Shown here in pieces: positions 1 through 7,916 of a stretch of 47,937 nucleotides of DNA. Position 1 is the stretch's first letter; the number at the start of each line of letters is the position of its first letter. Position numbers and translations under genes: made by a program. The notes under the pieces are model-generated. The model saw only the letters and a list, made by a program, of their open reading frames with translations, was not told where the DNA came from and ran no database searches. This DNA is from Nitriliruptoraceae bacterium (lineage in GTDB: Bacteria; Actinomycetota; Nitriliruptoria; Nitriliruptorales; Nitriliruptoraceae). The stretch spans positions 1 to 47,937 of the forward strand of contig PXDB01000087.1 in NCBI GenBank assembly GCA_003565155.1, given 5' to 3'.

Positions 1-173
1 CCCCGGATCCGGCGCCATCACACGCCGCCAGAGCATCCCAGCACGACCAGCAGCACCACAACCGTGCCCGAAACCTACGCTCAGCACCCCACACAGCCCG
101 ACACGCTTATTTCAGGCCTAGTTGCGCCGCTCCCCCGGCCGTGCAGGTCCGTCCGGCCCTTACGCGCAGGACC
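1..173. other. Left edge, no gene recognised
   Basis: No convincing coding region, tRNA or strong hairpin is visible here. The segment lies downstream of the minus-strand DUF3039 gene and may hold its transcription end, but I see no clear stem followed by a T-tract. Confidence 0.4.
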
Positions 174-455
174 TCAGCGGTCGAAGGACCCGGCGATCCG
201 GTCCGCGACCAGCTCCGCGCACGTGGGGCACATGGGGTAGCGCGACGGGTCACCGTCGGGCTTCCACTTCTTGCCACACAGGGCGGTGACCGGGGTCCCC
301 TTCCGCCGGAACCGTTCCAGATCGCGCTTGTTGACGTAGTGCGCGAAGCGGTCGTGGTCCCCGTCGCCGTGGCTGGGTTCCGGGCGCTGGTCGGGCTCGA
401 CCGGCGCCCGGGCGGGCGCGGGCGTCTTGGTGGGCAGATGCGTTGGGCTGGCCAT
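174..455 (-). CDS. DUF3039 family protein
   Basis: This 93-residue protein has a disordered Pro/Ala/Glu-rich N-terminus (about 1-35), then a compact conserved region: the segment around HYVNKRDLERF, followed by ALCGKKWKP with Cys60 and a CPTC pair at Cys76 and Cys79. The spaced cysteines suggest a small metal-binding fold. The pattern matches the actinobacterial DUF3039 family, whose function is unknown. The ATG at 455 is chosen because the conserved family region begins shortly after it and longer versions run into unrelated low-complexity sequence. It is transcribed divergently from the PilB-like gene across a 184-bp gap. Confidence 0.8.
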   Translation of the reverse strand: MASPTHLPTKTPAPARAPVEPDQRPEPSHGDGDHDRFAHYVNKRDLERFRRKGTPVTALCGKKWKPDGDPSRYPMCPTCAELVADRIAGSFDR

Positions 456-639
456 GCCCCGAACGGTAGCGTGCCAGCGTTGCGCACGCCCGCGTGCGAC
501 CCACCGGCCAGGTGGCTCAGTAGCTACATTCCTGAGCGGACGTACCACCACCAGCGAGCTGGCGCGCGGATCATGCGGCGTGGGGGCCAGGGCAGGGTCC
601 AGGGGTCGACCGGGTGGCACGGATGAGGTGGGGACGCAG

Positions 640-2469
640 ATGGAGGCCGACGAGGAGGCACACGCCGGCGAACCGACCGCCGAGGAGGCACACGCCGGCG
701 AACCGACCGCCGAGGAGGAAGGCGCCGGCGAACCGCCCGCCCAGGACGAGCACCGACGGCGTCGGATCGGTGAACTGCTGCTGTCCGCAGGGGTGGTCAC
801 CGAGGACGCGATCCAGGACGCCCTGGACGTAGCAGCCCCCGGTGAACGGCTCGGCGCCGCCCTGGTGCGACTGGGGATGGTCGCGGAGTCCGAGGTGGCG
901 GACGCCCTGGCGACCCAGCTGCGCCTCGAGCGTGCGGAGCTGGACGGCGACACCGAACTCGACCCCGAGGTGGTGTCGCTGCTGCCGATGGCCGAGGCGG
1001 AACGCCATGACGTGCTGCCCCTGCGGCTGACCGACGGCATCCTGCACCTGGCGATGTCCGACCCCTCGGATGTGCGGACGCTGGACGATGTGCGCTTGAC
1101 CACCGGGGTACGTCGGGTCCGACCCGTGGTCACGACGACCGCGGCGTTGCGGCGTTCGCGTCGACGCGCGTACCGGCTTCCGGTCACCCAGGACCGGCTG
1201 CGGCAGCGCGCCGCCAGGACCGAGACGGCGGCGGCCGACGTCGACACGGGCCCGGACGGTCCACCGGTCGTGGCGCGGCTGGATGCGCTGCTGGCCGAGG
1301 CGGTCCGGCTCGGTGCCAGCGACATCCACATCGAACCCCACGCCGACGGCGCACGGGTCCGGTTGCGTGTGGACGGCGTACTGCGGGAGGCGGACGCGCT
1401 CCCGGCCGGGCTCCAGACCCGTGTCGTGACCCGGGTGAAGCTCCTCGCGGAGCTCGACATCGCCGAGCGTCGGCGGCCCCAGGAAGGTCGGGCGCAACTG
1501 GTCGTGGAGGAACGCCCCCTCGAGGTGCGGGTCTCGGTGATGCCCACCCTGCAGGGTGAGACCGTCGCGGTGCGCCTCCTGCCACGGGCTGAGGAACTGC
1601 TCGGGCTCGAGGAGCTCGGGCTGCAGGCCGACGACGTGGCGACGCTCACCGCGACCATGACCCGGCCACAGGGTCTGGTCCTGATCACCGGCCCGACGGG
1701 CTCGGGAAAGACCACCACGGCCTACGCCGCCCTGGCGACCACGGACCGTCTCGGCCGCAACATCCGCACGCTCGAGGATCCCGTCGAGATGCACTGGCTC
1801 GGGATCAACCAGACCCAGATCGACCCGCGCGTCGGCGTGACCTTCGCCACCGGCCTGCGGCATCTCCTGCGGCAGGACCCCGATGTCCTGCTGGTCGGCG
1901 AGGTGCGTGATCAGGAGACGGCCCAGCTCACGGTCGAGGCCGCCTCCACCGGCCACCTCGTCATCGCCACCCTGCACACCAACGACGCCCCCTCGGCCGT
2001 CGCACGGATGGTCGACCTGGGTGCCGACCGGTTCCTGCTCTCCAACGCGCTCGAGGTGGTCATCGCGCAGCGGCTGGTGCGACGCAACTGTCCTGAGTGC
2101 GCAGCGCCGGACACCCCGGGACCCCGGCTGCTGGCGGCGCTCGGGGTCGAGCTGTCCATGTTCACCGGCGGTGCGCTCCGGCGCGGGTCCGGCTGTGGCA
2201 GCTGCGACCACACGGGCGTGGCGGGCCGGACCGCCATCGCCGAACTCATCCGGGTCGACCCGGCGCTCCGCGCGGTGCTCCTCTCCCGCGCGGGGGAGCA
2301 GCAGGTCCTGGACACGGCCCGGGGCAGGGGGATACGCAGCTTGCGCCAGGACGCGTTGGAGCGGGCCTACGACGGTGCGATCAGCCTGGCCGAGGTGTTG
2401 CGGGTCACCCCCGATCCGCCCTGGCCACCACGGCTGCCGCCGGCAGGTGCCCGCGGACCGACATCGTGA
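640..2469 (+). CDS. GspE/PilB-type secretion or pilus ATPase
   Basis: A 609-residue cytoplasmic AAA-type ATPase of the type II secretion/type IV pilus family, which powers pilus extension or pseudopilus assembly. After an acidic N-terminus with a three-fold 10-residue repeat comes a GspE N-terminal domain (about 40-140). GASDIHIEP follows at 225-233, Walker A GPTGSGKTTT at 351-360, Walker B LLVGEVRD at 417-424 and the His box TGHLVIATLHTND from 437. A tetracysteine zinc site (C484, C487, C519, C522) is typical of PilB/GspE and absent from PilT. The ATG at 640 follows a purine-rich stretch and precedes the repeats. No pilC, pilM-Q, pilT or pilin genes are in the window, so the partner system must be elsewhere. 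PilB versus GspE cannot be decided from this protein alone. Confidence 0.88.
   Translation: MEADEEAHAGEPTAEEAHAGEPTAEEEGAGEPPAQDEHRRRRIGELLLSAGVVTEDAIQDALDVAAPGERLGAALVRLGMVAESEVADALATQLRLERAELDGDTELDPEVVSLLPMAEAERHDVLPLRLTDGILHLAMSDPSDVRTLDDVRLTTGVRRVRPVVTTTAALRRSRRRAYRLPVTQDRLRQRAARTETAAADVDTGPDGPPVVARLDALLAEAVRLGASDIHIEPHADGARVRLRVDGVLREADALPAGLQTRVVTRVKLLAELDIAERRRPQEGRAQLVVEERPLEVRVSVMPTLQGETVAVRLLPRAEELLGLEELGLQADDVATLTATMTRPQGLVLITGPTGSGKTTTAYAALATTDRLGRNIRTLEDPVEMHWLGINQTQIDPRVGVTFATGLRHLLRQDPDVLLVGEVRDQETAQLTVEAASTGHLVIATLHTNDAPSAVARMVDLGADRFLLSNALEVVIAQRLVRRNCPECAAPDTPGPRLLAALGVELSMFTGGALRRGSGCGSCDHTGVAGRTAIAELIRVDPALRAVLLSRAGEQQVLDTARGRGIRSLRQDALERAYDGAISLAEVLRVTPDPPWPPRLPPAGARGPTS
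652..741 (+). repeat. 30-bp in-frame tandem repeat, 3 copies
   Basis: Two identical 30-bp units (652-681 and 682-711) and a third diverged unit (712-741) encode EEAHAGEPTA twice, then EEEGAGEPPA. The repeat is a whole number of codons and lies in the acidic N-terminal extension of the PilB-like ATPase, before the folded domain. It looks like recent slippage in a disordered tail. Confidence 0.9.
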
Positions 2470-2474
2470 GACGT

Positions 2475-2867
2475 TCAGCGCGCGTCGCGCACCTCGAACC
2501 ACAGGGGTGCGCCCTCGCTCCCCTCCTCGGCGCGGTAGGAGACGGTGATCTCCTCGCCCTCCTCGACGTCCCGTAGGGTGAACAGCTGGGCGACGAGGCC
2601 GTCGGGTACCAGCCACAGGAAGGCGTTGGGCGCGTCCGCGTGGTTGCACATCGAGGACACCCCGAGGACCAGGGCGGCGGTGCCGTCGTCATCCCACTCG
2701 TAGACGTAATCGTCCACCAGGGTGGCCTGGAGCGCGCCCCGCTGATCCGACGGGATCAGCAGCAGCGGCGCCTCCATCACCAGGGTGTCCACCGCGATGG
2801 CCTCCGTGGCGAACAACCCGCGCCCCTCCAGCGGGGAGGTCCGGACCTCGACCTTGTCCTCGAGCAT
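2475..2867 (-). CDS. Small SET-domain protein
   Basis: A 130-residue protein with the hallmarks of a minimal SET domain: GRGLFAT (15-21, the cofactor-site N-terminal motif), CNHADAPNA (74-82, corresponding to the NHS..PN motif of lysine methyltransferases) and EEITVSY (105-111, the C-terminal EEL-x-xxY motif). SET proteins transfer methyl groups from S-adenosylmethionine to lysine side chains. The substrate here is unknown. The ATG at 2867 is preceded by GGAG with good spacing. A GTG at 2885 directly after the sua5 stop is the alternative. It lies downstream of sua5 on the same strand and may be co-transcribed. The flanking pre- and post-SET cysteines of eukaryotic enzymes are missing, as is usual in bacterial members. 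Confidence 0.72.
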   Translation of the reverse strand: MLEDKVEVRTSPLEGRGLFATEAIAVDTLVMEAPLLLIPSDQRGALQATLVDDYVYEWDDDGTAALVLGVSSMCNHADAPNAFLWLVPDGLVAQLFTLRDVEEGEEITVSYRAEEGSEGAPLWFEVRDAR

Positions 2868-2885
2868 GGGTGCTCCGTCGACCAC

Positions 2886-3881
2886 TCAGGGCTGCGCCGC
2901 CGCACGCCGCAGCCGATCCATCACCGCACGACCGACGCCACGCTCCGGCACGGTCTCCACCAGCAGACGGCTGACGCCGGCCTCCTCGGCACGGCGCAGG
3001 GCACCGTACAAGTTGCGGGCGAGGTCGACCTCGTCGTCGAAGCCCGCGATGATCCGCGGACCGGGCGGCAGCGCGGCCAGGGTCCGCGAGGAGGCAACGA
3101 CACCGGTGCGGTCGAGCGCCGACGGTGACTGCCCTGCCAGGACCGCGCTGATGGCCGCCCGCGGGACCAGGACCACCGGGCAGCTCGGGGCGTAGTGCCG
3201 GTAGCGGGTCCCCGGCGACCGCTGCCGCTCCGCCGTCGTGCGCCGGACCGCGACACCGAGCTGCTCGCGCGTCACCGTTCCCTCCCGTAGCACCACGGGA
3301 TGGTCACCGCGCGCGTCCACCACGGTGGACTCCACCCCGACGGGACAGCTGCCGCCGTCGAGAACCAGCTCGACGGCGTGACCGAGCTCCGCTGCCACGT
3401 GGGCGGCGGTGGTGGGTGATGGCCGTCCGGAGGGGTTCGCCGAAGGGGCCGCCACCGGGCGGTCCGCGGCGGCGAGCACCGTCGCCGCCACCGGGTGGTC
3501 GGGCAGTCGGACCGCGACGGTCGAGAGGCCGGCCCGGGTGATCGACGGGATGGCCGGCGCCGCGTCGACGACGAGCGTCAGGGGGCCGGGCCAGAAGTCG
3601 GCGGCGAGGTGGCGCGCCAGGGGCGTGACGTGGGCGGCGACCCGGTGCAACTCCCCGACCGCGGCGATGTGCACGATGAGCGGGTTGTCCGCCGGACGCT
3701 GCTTCGCAGCGAAGATCCGGGCGACCGCCCCAGGGTCGAGCGCATCACCAGCCAGGCCGTAGACGGTCTCGGTCGGAAGGCCGATCAGGCCACCCGCATC
3801 GAGCGCCTCCACCGCCGCAGCGATCCCCGCCGCGTCGGCCACACGGATGCTCGCCCCAGGGGCGCGGTGAGAGACCGCCAT
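2886..3881 (-). CDS. L-threonylcarbamoyladenylate synthase (Sua5/YrdC/YwlC)
   Basis: This 331-residue enzyme condenses L-threonine, bicarbonate and ATP to threonylcarbamoyl-AMP, the first step of the t6A37 modification of tRNAs reading ANN codons. The YrdC domain (about 10-200) has GLPTETVYGLAGDAL near the N-terminus, KQRPADNPLIVHI, and PSANPSGRPSPT in the substrate pocket. The C-terminal Sua5 domain starts with SPGTRYRHYAP and ends in a Rossmann-like segment with LVETVPERGVGRAVMDRL, so it is the two-domain Sua5 form rather than the single-domain YrdC form. The ATG at 3881 gives the usual length. The gene is divergent from the aldo/keto reductase. Confidence 0.93.
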   Translation of the reverse strand: MAVSHRAPGASIRVADAAGIAAAVEALDAGGLIGLPTETVYGLAGDALDPGAVARIFAAKQRPADNPLIVHIAAVGELHRVAAHVTPLARHLAADFWPGPLTLVVDAAPAIPSITRAGLSTVAVRLPDHPVAATVLAAADRPVAAPSANPSGRPSPTTAAHVAAELGHAVELVLDGGSCPVGVESTVVDARGDHPVVLREGTVTREQLGVAVRRTTAERQRSPGTRYRHYAPSCPVVLVPRAAISAVLAGQSPSALDRTGVVASSRTLAALPPGPRIIAGFDDEVDLARNLYGALRRAEEAGVSRLLVETVPERGVGRAVMDRLRRAAAQP

Positions 3882-4041
3882 CGACCGCCTCGCCCCTTCA
3901 GTGCCCGGTGTCCGCTGCTGCACGCCGTCGCGGTCGTGCAGCTGGGACGGTACCCGGCCCCGGGCCGAGCCCCGATCCGCAGCAGGGCCGGTGGGACCAG
4001 TAGCGTGGGGGCCTCCCCCCCCACGACGTGGAGCAACACCC

Positions 4042-5076
4042 ATGGAGTACCGCCTGCTCGGACGGAGCGGCTGCGTCGTCTCGTCCCTCTGCCTCGGGAC
4101 CATGACCTTCGGTGGCGAGTCGGACGAGGCCACCTCGGTCGCCCAACTCGATGCGTTCGTGGCCGCCGGCGGCACCTTCATCGATACCGCCGACGTCTAC
4201 ACCGGCACCACGTCCGAGTCGATCATCGGACGGTGGCTGCGGGCGGCTTCCCCGGAGGTGCGCGACCAGGTCGTGCTCGCGAGCAAGGCCCGGTTCCCGA
4301 CCGGGGACGGCGCCAACGACCTCGGGCTCTCGCGACGGCACCTGTCGACCGCTCTTGACGCCTCCCTGCGGCGGTTGCAGGTGGAGGCGATCGACCTCTA
4401 CCAGGTGCACGCCTGGGATCCCCTGACGCCGCTGGAGGAGACGCTGCGCTTCCTGGACGACGCGGTGACCGCGGGCAAGATCCGCTACGTCGGGCTGTCC
4501 AACTTCACCGGCTGGCAGCTCCAGCACGCCGTCGATGTCGCGGAGTACCGGGGATGGTCGGTGCCGGTCACCCTGCAGCCCCACTACAACCTGCTCGGTC
4601 GTGAGCTCGAGTGGGAGATCGTCCCCGCCTGCGCCGCGAACGGCCTGGGGATCCTGCCCTGGTCGCCCCTGGCCGGAGGTTGGCTGACCGGCAAGTACCG
4701 AGCCGAGGAACGGCCGACGGGCGCCACCCGGCTCGGTGAGGACCCCGAGCGTGGGCTGGAGGCCTACGACCGCCGCAGCGCCGAGCAGCGCACCTGGGAC
4801 GTCATCGACGCGGTGCGCCACGTCGCCGAGGGGCGCGGGGTGTCGATGGCGCAGGTGGCGCTGGCGTGGGTCGTGGACCGGCCCCAGGTGAGCTCGGTGA
4901 TCCTCGGCGCACGCACGCTCGAGCAGCTCACCGACAACCTCGGTGCGGCCGAGCTCCACCTCGATGCCGAGGAGACCGTGCTGCTCGACCGCGCCAGCGA
5001 CCCGGCCCCCGCGGGCTATCCCTACGGCGAACAAGGGCGTGCCCAGCGCAGCCGCGCGGTGCCCGGCGGTCGGTGA
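4042..5076 (+). CDS. Aldo/keto reductase
   Basis: A 344-residue NAD(P)H-dependent oxidoreductase with the AKR (beta/alpha)8 barrel. It begins MEYRLLGRSG and carries the full catalytic tetrad: Asp48 and Tyr53 in DTADVY, Lys82 in ASKAR, and His123 in YQVHAWD. The cofactor-phosphate region is SSVILGART near the C-terminus. Sequence style is that of the bacterial YajO/YhdN-like group, with broad carbonyl substrates. No substrate can be assigned. The ATG at 4042 follows a GGAG about 9 nt upstream. It is monocistronic and convergent with the glycine-rich protein gene. Confidence 0.92.
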   Translation: MEYRLLGRSGCVVSSLCLGTMTFGGESDEATSVAQLDAFVAAGGTFIDTADVYTGTTSESIIGRWLRAASPEVRDQVVLASKARFPTGDGANDLGLSRRHLSTALDASLRRLQVEAIDLYQVHAWDPLTPLEETLRFLDDAVTAGKIRYVGLSNFTGWQLQHAVDVAEYRGWSVPVTLQPHYNLLGRELEWEIVPACAANGLGILPWSPLAGGWLTGKYRAEERPTGATRLGEDPERGLEAYDRRSAEQRTWDVIDAVRHVAEGRGVSMAQVALAWVVDRPQVSSVILGARTLEQLTDNLGAAELHLDAEETVLLDRASDPAPAGYPYGEQGRAQRSRAVPGGR

Positions 5077-5125
5077 CCACGGCCGCGCGCGGCGGGCGCT
5101 GCACGCCACGACCAGTGAGAGCGGT

Positions 5126-6334
5126 TCAGTCCCACCCCCACTCGATGGTCACGTGCCCGTTGCCCGTGCGGACCCCGTTCTGCATCTGCACGTTCTGGGT
5201 ACCGGCGGCGGTGAAGCCGGAGCCGCCACCACCACCGCCGCACGTGCCACCGCCACCGCCGCCGAAGTAGCCACCGCCGCCACCACCGCCGTTGCCTCTT
5301 ACGGCACCGCCGCAACCTCCCGTGTTGCTGCCCGCGCCGCCCTGCCCGGACGCACCGCCTTGCGCGTTCCCACCCGGGCCAGGCACGCCTCCAGCGGTTT
5401 GCGTGCCCCCACCGCCGGGGCGTTCGCCACCGCCGGCACCTCCGGTGTTCCCTCCGCCGGTGCCGCCCGTGAGCGAGCCTTCATCGACGCTCCCCCCGCC
5501 CCCGCCTCCTGCGACCAGGACCCGATGTCCGAGCGAGTCCCCGCCGCGTCGCACATCCGAGGCGCCACCGCCACCGCCACCGTCCTGGCGAGGGCCTTCG
5601 TCCCAACCGCCGTTCCCGCCACCGTTGAAGCCTCCTATACGACCGTTCGGACCGGTCGCCTGCCCGCCCACGCGGACGGTCAACGTCTCGCCCGGCGTTA
5701 CCTCGATGTCGCCCCTGACGCGTCCGCCGCGACCGCCACCTTCACGACCGCCCTGCGCGCCCCAGGCCTCCACCCGGACGGTGTGGTGACCCTCCGGCAC
5801 CTCGAAGCTGTGGGTGCCGACACCGGTGAAGGTCTCGCTGCCGGGAGGGGCGACCCAGGTGCCGGTGCTCCAGGTCGACGTCGTGCCAGAGGTCGCCACG
5901 AAGGCAGCCTGGGAGAGCGTGAGGTGCACGGTCACCAGGACGAGCGCGACGGCGATACCACCAGCGAACAGCGTCCCGTTTCGGGAGCTGCGCGGCGAAC
6001 GTCGTACCGTGCCCTGCGGGCCGGTCGGACTGCCGACCGGGCGCGCCAGGTGCGGTTCGCTCCGAGAGGCGCGCCCGAGGACACCGACGGCGGAGGCGGT
6101 GAGCAGCAACCAGATCAGGGCCGCAGCCCCTGCAACCGGACCCGAAGCTCCTGCCGCTGCGTTGCCATCGAGAACGGCAAGGAGGCGATCGACCGGAGGG
6201 AGGACGGGGGTTACCAGCACCCACGTGAGCAACACCAACTGGCTCGACAGCACCAACGTGGACAGCGTGACGAGCCATCGCCGCGATCGTTGCCGGCCGT
6301 CGGTGGGCGCAGTCTTCGACGTGTCCAGCATCAT
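5126..6334 (-). CDS. Membrane-anchored glycine-rich protein with ALK/LTK-like glycine-rich domain
   Basis: The 402-residue product starts with three hydrophobic segments (about 20-42, 64-85 and 121-143). A short stretch SQAAFVATSGTTSTWSTGTW follows, resembling the N-terminus of mature secreted surface proteins. The outer part begins with a beta segment (HSFEVPEGHHTVRVEAWGAQ), then VTPGETLTVRVGGQATGPNG, GGFNGGGNGG, GGGGGGASDVRRGG and HRVLVAGGGGGGS, then long polyglycine runs. This order matches the glycine-rich domain found in ALK/LTK receptors and some bacterial surface proteins (Pfam ALK_LTK_GRD), which form a polyglycine-II helix bundle. No kinase or LPXTG motif is present. The role is probably surface adhesion or matrix (inference). 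The ATG at 6334 is the only start before the first membrane segment. Confidence 0.7.
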   Translation of the reverse strand: MMLDTSKTAPTDGRQRSRRWLVTLSTLVLSSQLVLLTWVLVTPVLPPVDRLLAVLDGNAAAGASGPVAGAAALIWLLLTASAVGVLGRASRSEPHLARPVGSPTGPQGTVRRSPRSSRNGTLFAGGIAVALVLVTVHLTLSQAAFVATSGTTSTWSTGTWVAPPGSETFTGVGTHSFEVPEGHHTVRVEAWGAQGGREGGGRGGRVRGDIEVTPGETLTVRVGGQATGPNGRIGGFNGGGNGGWDEGPRQDGGGGGGASDVRRGGDSLGHRVLVAGGGGGGSVDEGSLTGGTGGGNTGGAGGGERPGGGGTQTAGGVPGPGGNAQGGASGQGGAGSNTGGCGGAVRGNGGGGGGGYFGGGGGGTCGGGGGGSGFTAAGTQNVQMQNGVRTGNGHVTIEWGWD

Positions 6335-7841
6335 CGGGCTAGCGACCCGAGGGTCCCGGGGTGGGGCCGGACCCTGTGGTCACCCTCGCCGTGGACAACG
6401 TTGCTGCCGACATCGTGGGCCCTGTCGTTGCCGTCTGGCGGCCACGGGTGCGGAGCACGAACGTGGGAACCCCTGACCTTGGCTGGGACGCTCCCTGTCG
6501 GCCGTGAGCTGCTGCGCTCAAGTAGAGCGTGACCGGTGCCGGGCCCGCATCGCGTCGACGCCATCCGAGGTTCGCGGGAAGGTGGTCGTCCCGTGAGACG
6601 ACGACAGCGGTGCGGCCGGACCGTCGCGTCAGGACGACAGCACGACGCACACGTCACCCACGACCACGCCCCCGCATCACGAGCACCGCCTTTCCCGCGA
6701 GAGCAACAGCCCGGACCGCAGCGCAAGAGCGCACGACGGTGCGCCCAACGACCGCACCGGGAACCCTCGCTGCGCCCGACCGTTCGGTCTCCCCCGCGAC
6801 AACCAGCGGCTCGCGACGTTGCGTCATCGGTCAACGCGTCATCGGTCAACCAGACGCGAACCTGCGTGCCTTCACGGCTGCTGTCGAACCCCGGGTCGCC
6901 ACCAAGCCGGTCGACCATCCGGTGGGCCGCGTAGAGCCCGAGCCCGAAGCACCGTGCTCCCGTGTTGACCCGTGATCGGCCCGGTGGAACGGCTGGGCAG
7001 CACCAGGGATCCCCGGACCGGCATCGTCGATCGTGATCGCAACGCCCCGGTCGCAGCGCTCGATCGCGATCTGCACGCCGGATCCGGCGGGGGTGTGTTC
7101 GAGCGCGTTGTCCTGGAGCGGCCCCAGCAGCGCTCTGGCCATCGACCGTTGTCCGATCCAGACAGCGTCACCCTCGACCAGCACCCGGGCGACGTCCCGC
7201 TGACGCCAGAGCTCAGCGAGCGCAGCCCCGACCAGCGCCCGGACCGGCATCGGTTCGGCTGGTCCGTCGATGTCGTCGGTCGCGGCGACGAGTACGTCGA
7301 GGCGACCCGATGCCGGTCCCTTGGACCGCTCAAGGGCCGTGAGGAGTGCCCCACGGACGTCCGGATCCAGGTCATCCACCGAGAGCGAGTCCGCGACGCC
7401 GAGCACGATGGTCAGCGGCACGACCAAGATCCACCCTCATCGCACCTGACGTCCGCGCTGACCGGCCGCCTCGCACCGGGACCACTGCAGCCGTCGCACG
7501 CCCCTTGTCACTGCTGTCCGAACGTCACTCACGCACGATGCTGAGCGTCCGGACACATGCCTACCTGCCTCCGCATTCGGGTGACGCGCGCGGACTGGGT
7601 CTGGCCCAGGGGCACGGCGCGGGAGGTGCCAGGCGCTCGGTAGCCCCCAGAGCGACCGTCAACGATCTCTCCAAGCACGTCAAGCGGCTCGGTCTGACCA
7701 CCTGGACCCGAGGGAGTATCCGAAGGCCGCTCGTCACGGGGCGCCGAGATCGGACCACAACCCCAGGATCACACCGGTCACCGCGTGGACTTGCGAACAG
7801 CCGTGGGCCGCCCTCGACGCACCTGACAGCACAAGCGGTCC
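6335..7841. other. Decayed accessory DNA
   Basis: About 1.5 kb without an intact gene. The only recognisable remnant is the frameshifted histidine kinase at 6840-7427, listed separately. The stretches 6335-6830 and 7430-7840 have no reading frame with convincing motifs on either strand. A 15-bp tandem duplication lies near 6820-6850 at the end of the kinase remnant. This looks like the left part of a mobile or degenerating region that carries the RiPP operon. Confidence 0.5.
6840..7427 (-). pseudogene. Histidine kinase remnant, frameshifted
   Basis: On the minus strand the frame reading from 7427 encodes VVPLTIVLGVADSL, which corresponds to the region right after the phosphoacceptor His (HELRTPLT in intact kinases) but has lost the His. 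It continues to the N box LLGPLQDNALEHTPAGSGV and the G1 box DDAGPGIPG. After FHRADHGSTREHG the match jumps to another frame near 6955, which reads CFGLGLYAAHRMVDRLGG and GTQVRVWLTD, the G2 box and C-terminal strand of the HATPase domain. An in-frame stop lies just upstream of 7427, and no sensor domain is found. It is therefore truncated and frameshifted, unless the assembly has an indel error. Confidence 0.62.
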
Positions 7842-7889
7842 TTGACACCACAAGAAGTTCTTGACATCACCTGCCGGCCAGGATTATCT
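7841..7889 (+). promoter_or_regulatory. Sigma70-type promoter of the RiPP operon
   Basis: TTGACA at 7861-7866 and TTATCT at 7884-7889 are separated by exactly 17 nt, a near-consensus housekeeping promoter. The predicted transcript starts about 20 nt before the ATG at 7917. A second TTGACA at 7842-7847 creates a direct repeat (TTGACACCA / TTGACATCA) with a 19-bp step, which could be a regulator site or an alternative -35. Confidence 0.7.
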
Positions 7890-7916
7890 GCTTCATGGCT
7901 ACCTGGAGGTGCTGCC

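Noticed and set aside
5126..6334. Long plus-strand frames rich in Pro/Ala/Thr opposite the glycine-rich gene
   Set aside because: They are antisense images of GGN codons; they have no motifs, and the minus-strand product has membrane helices and a recognised domain.
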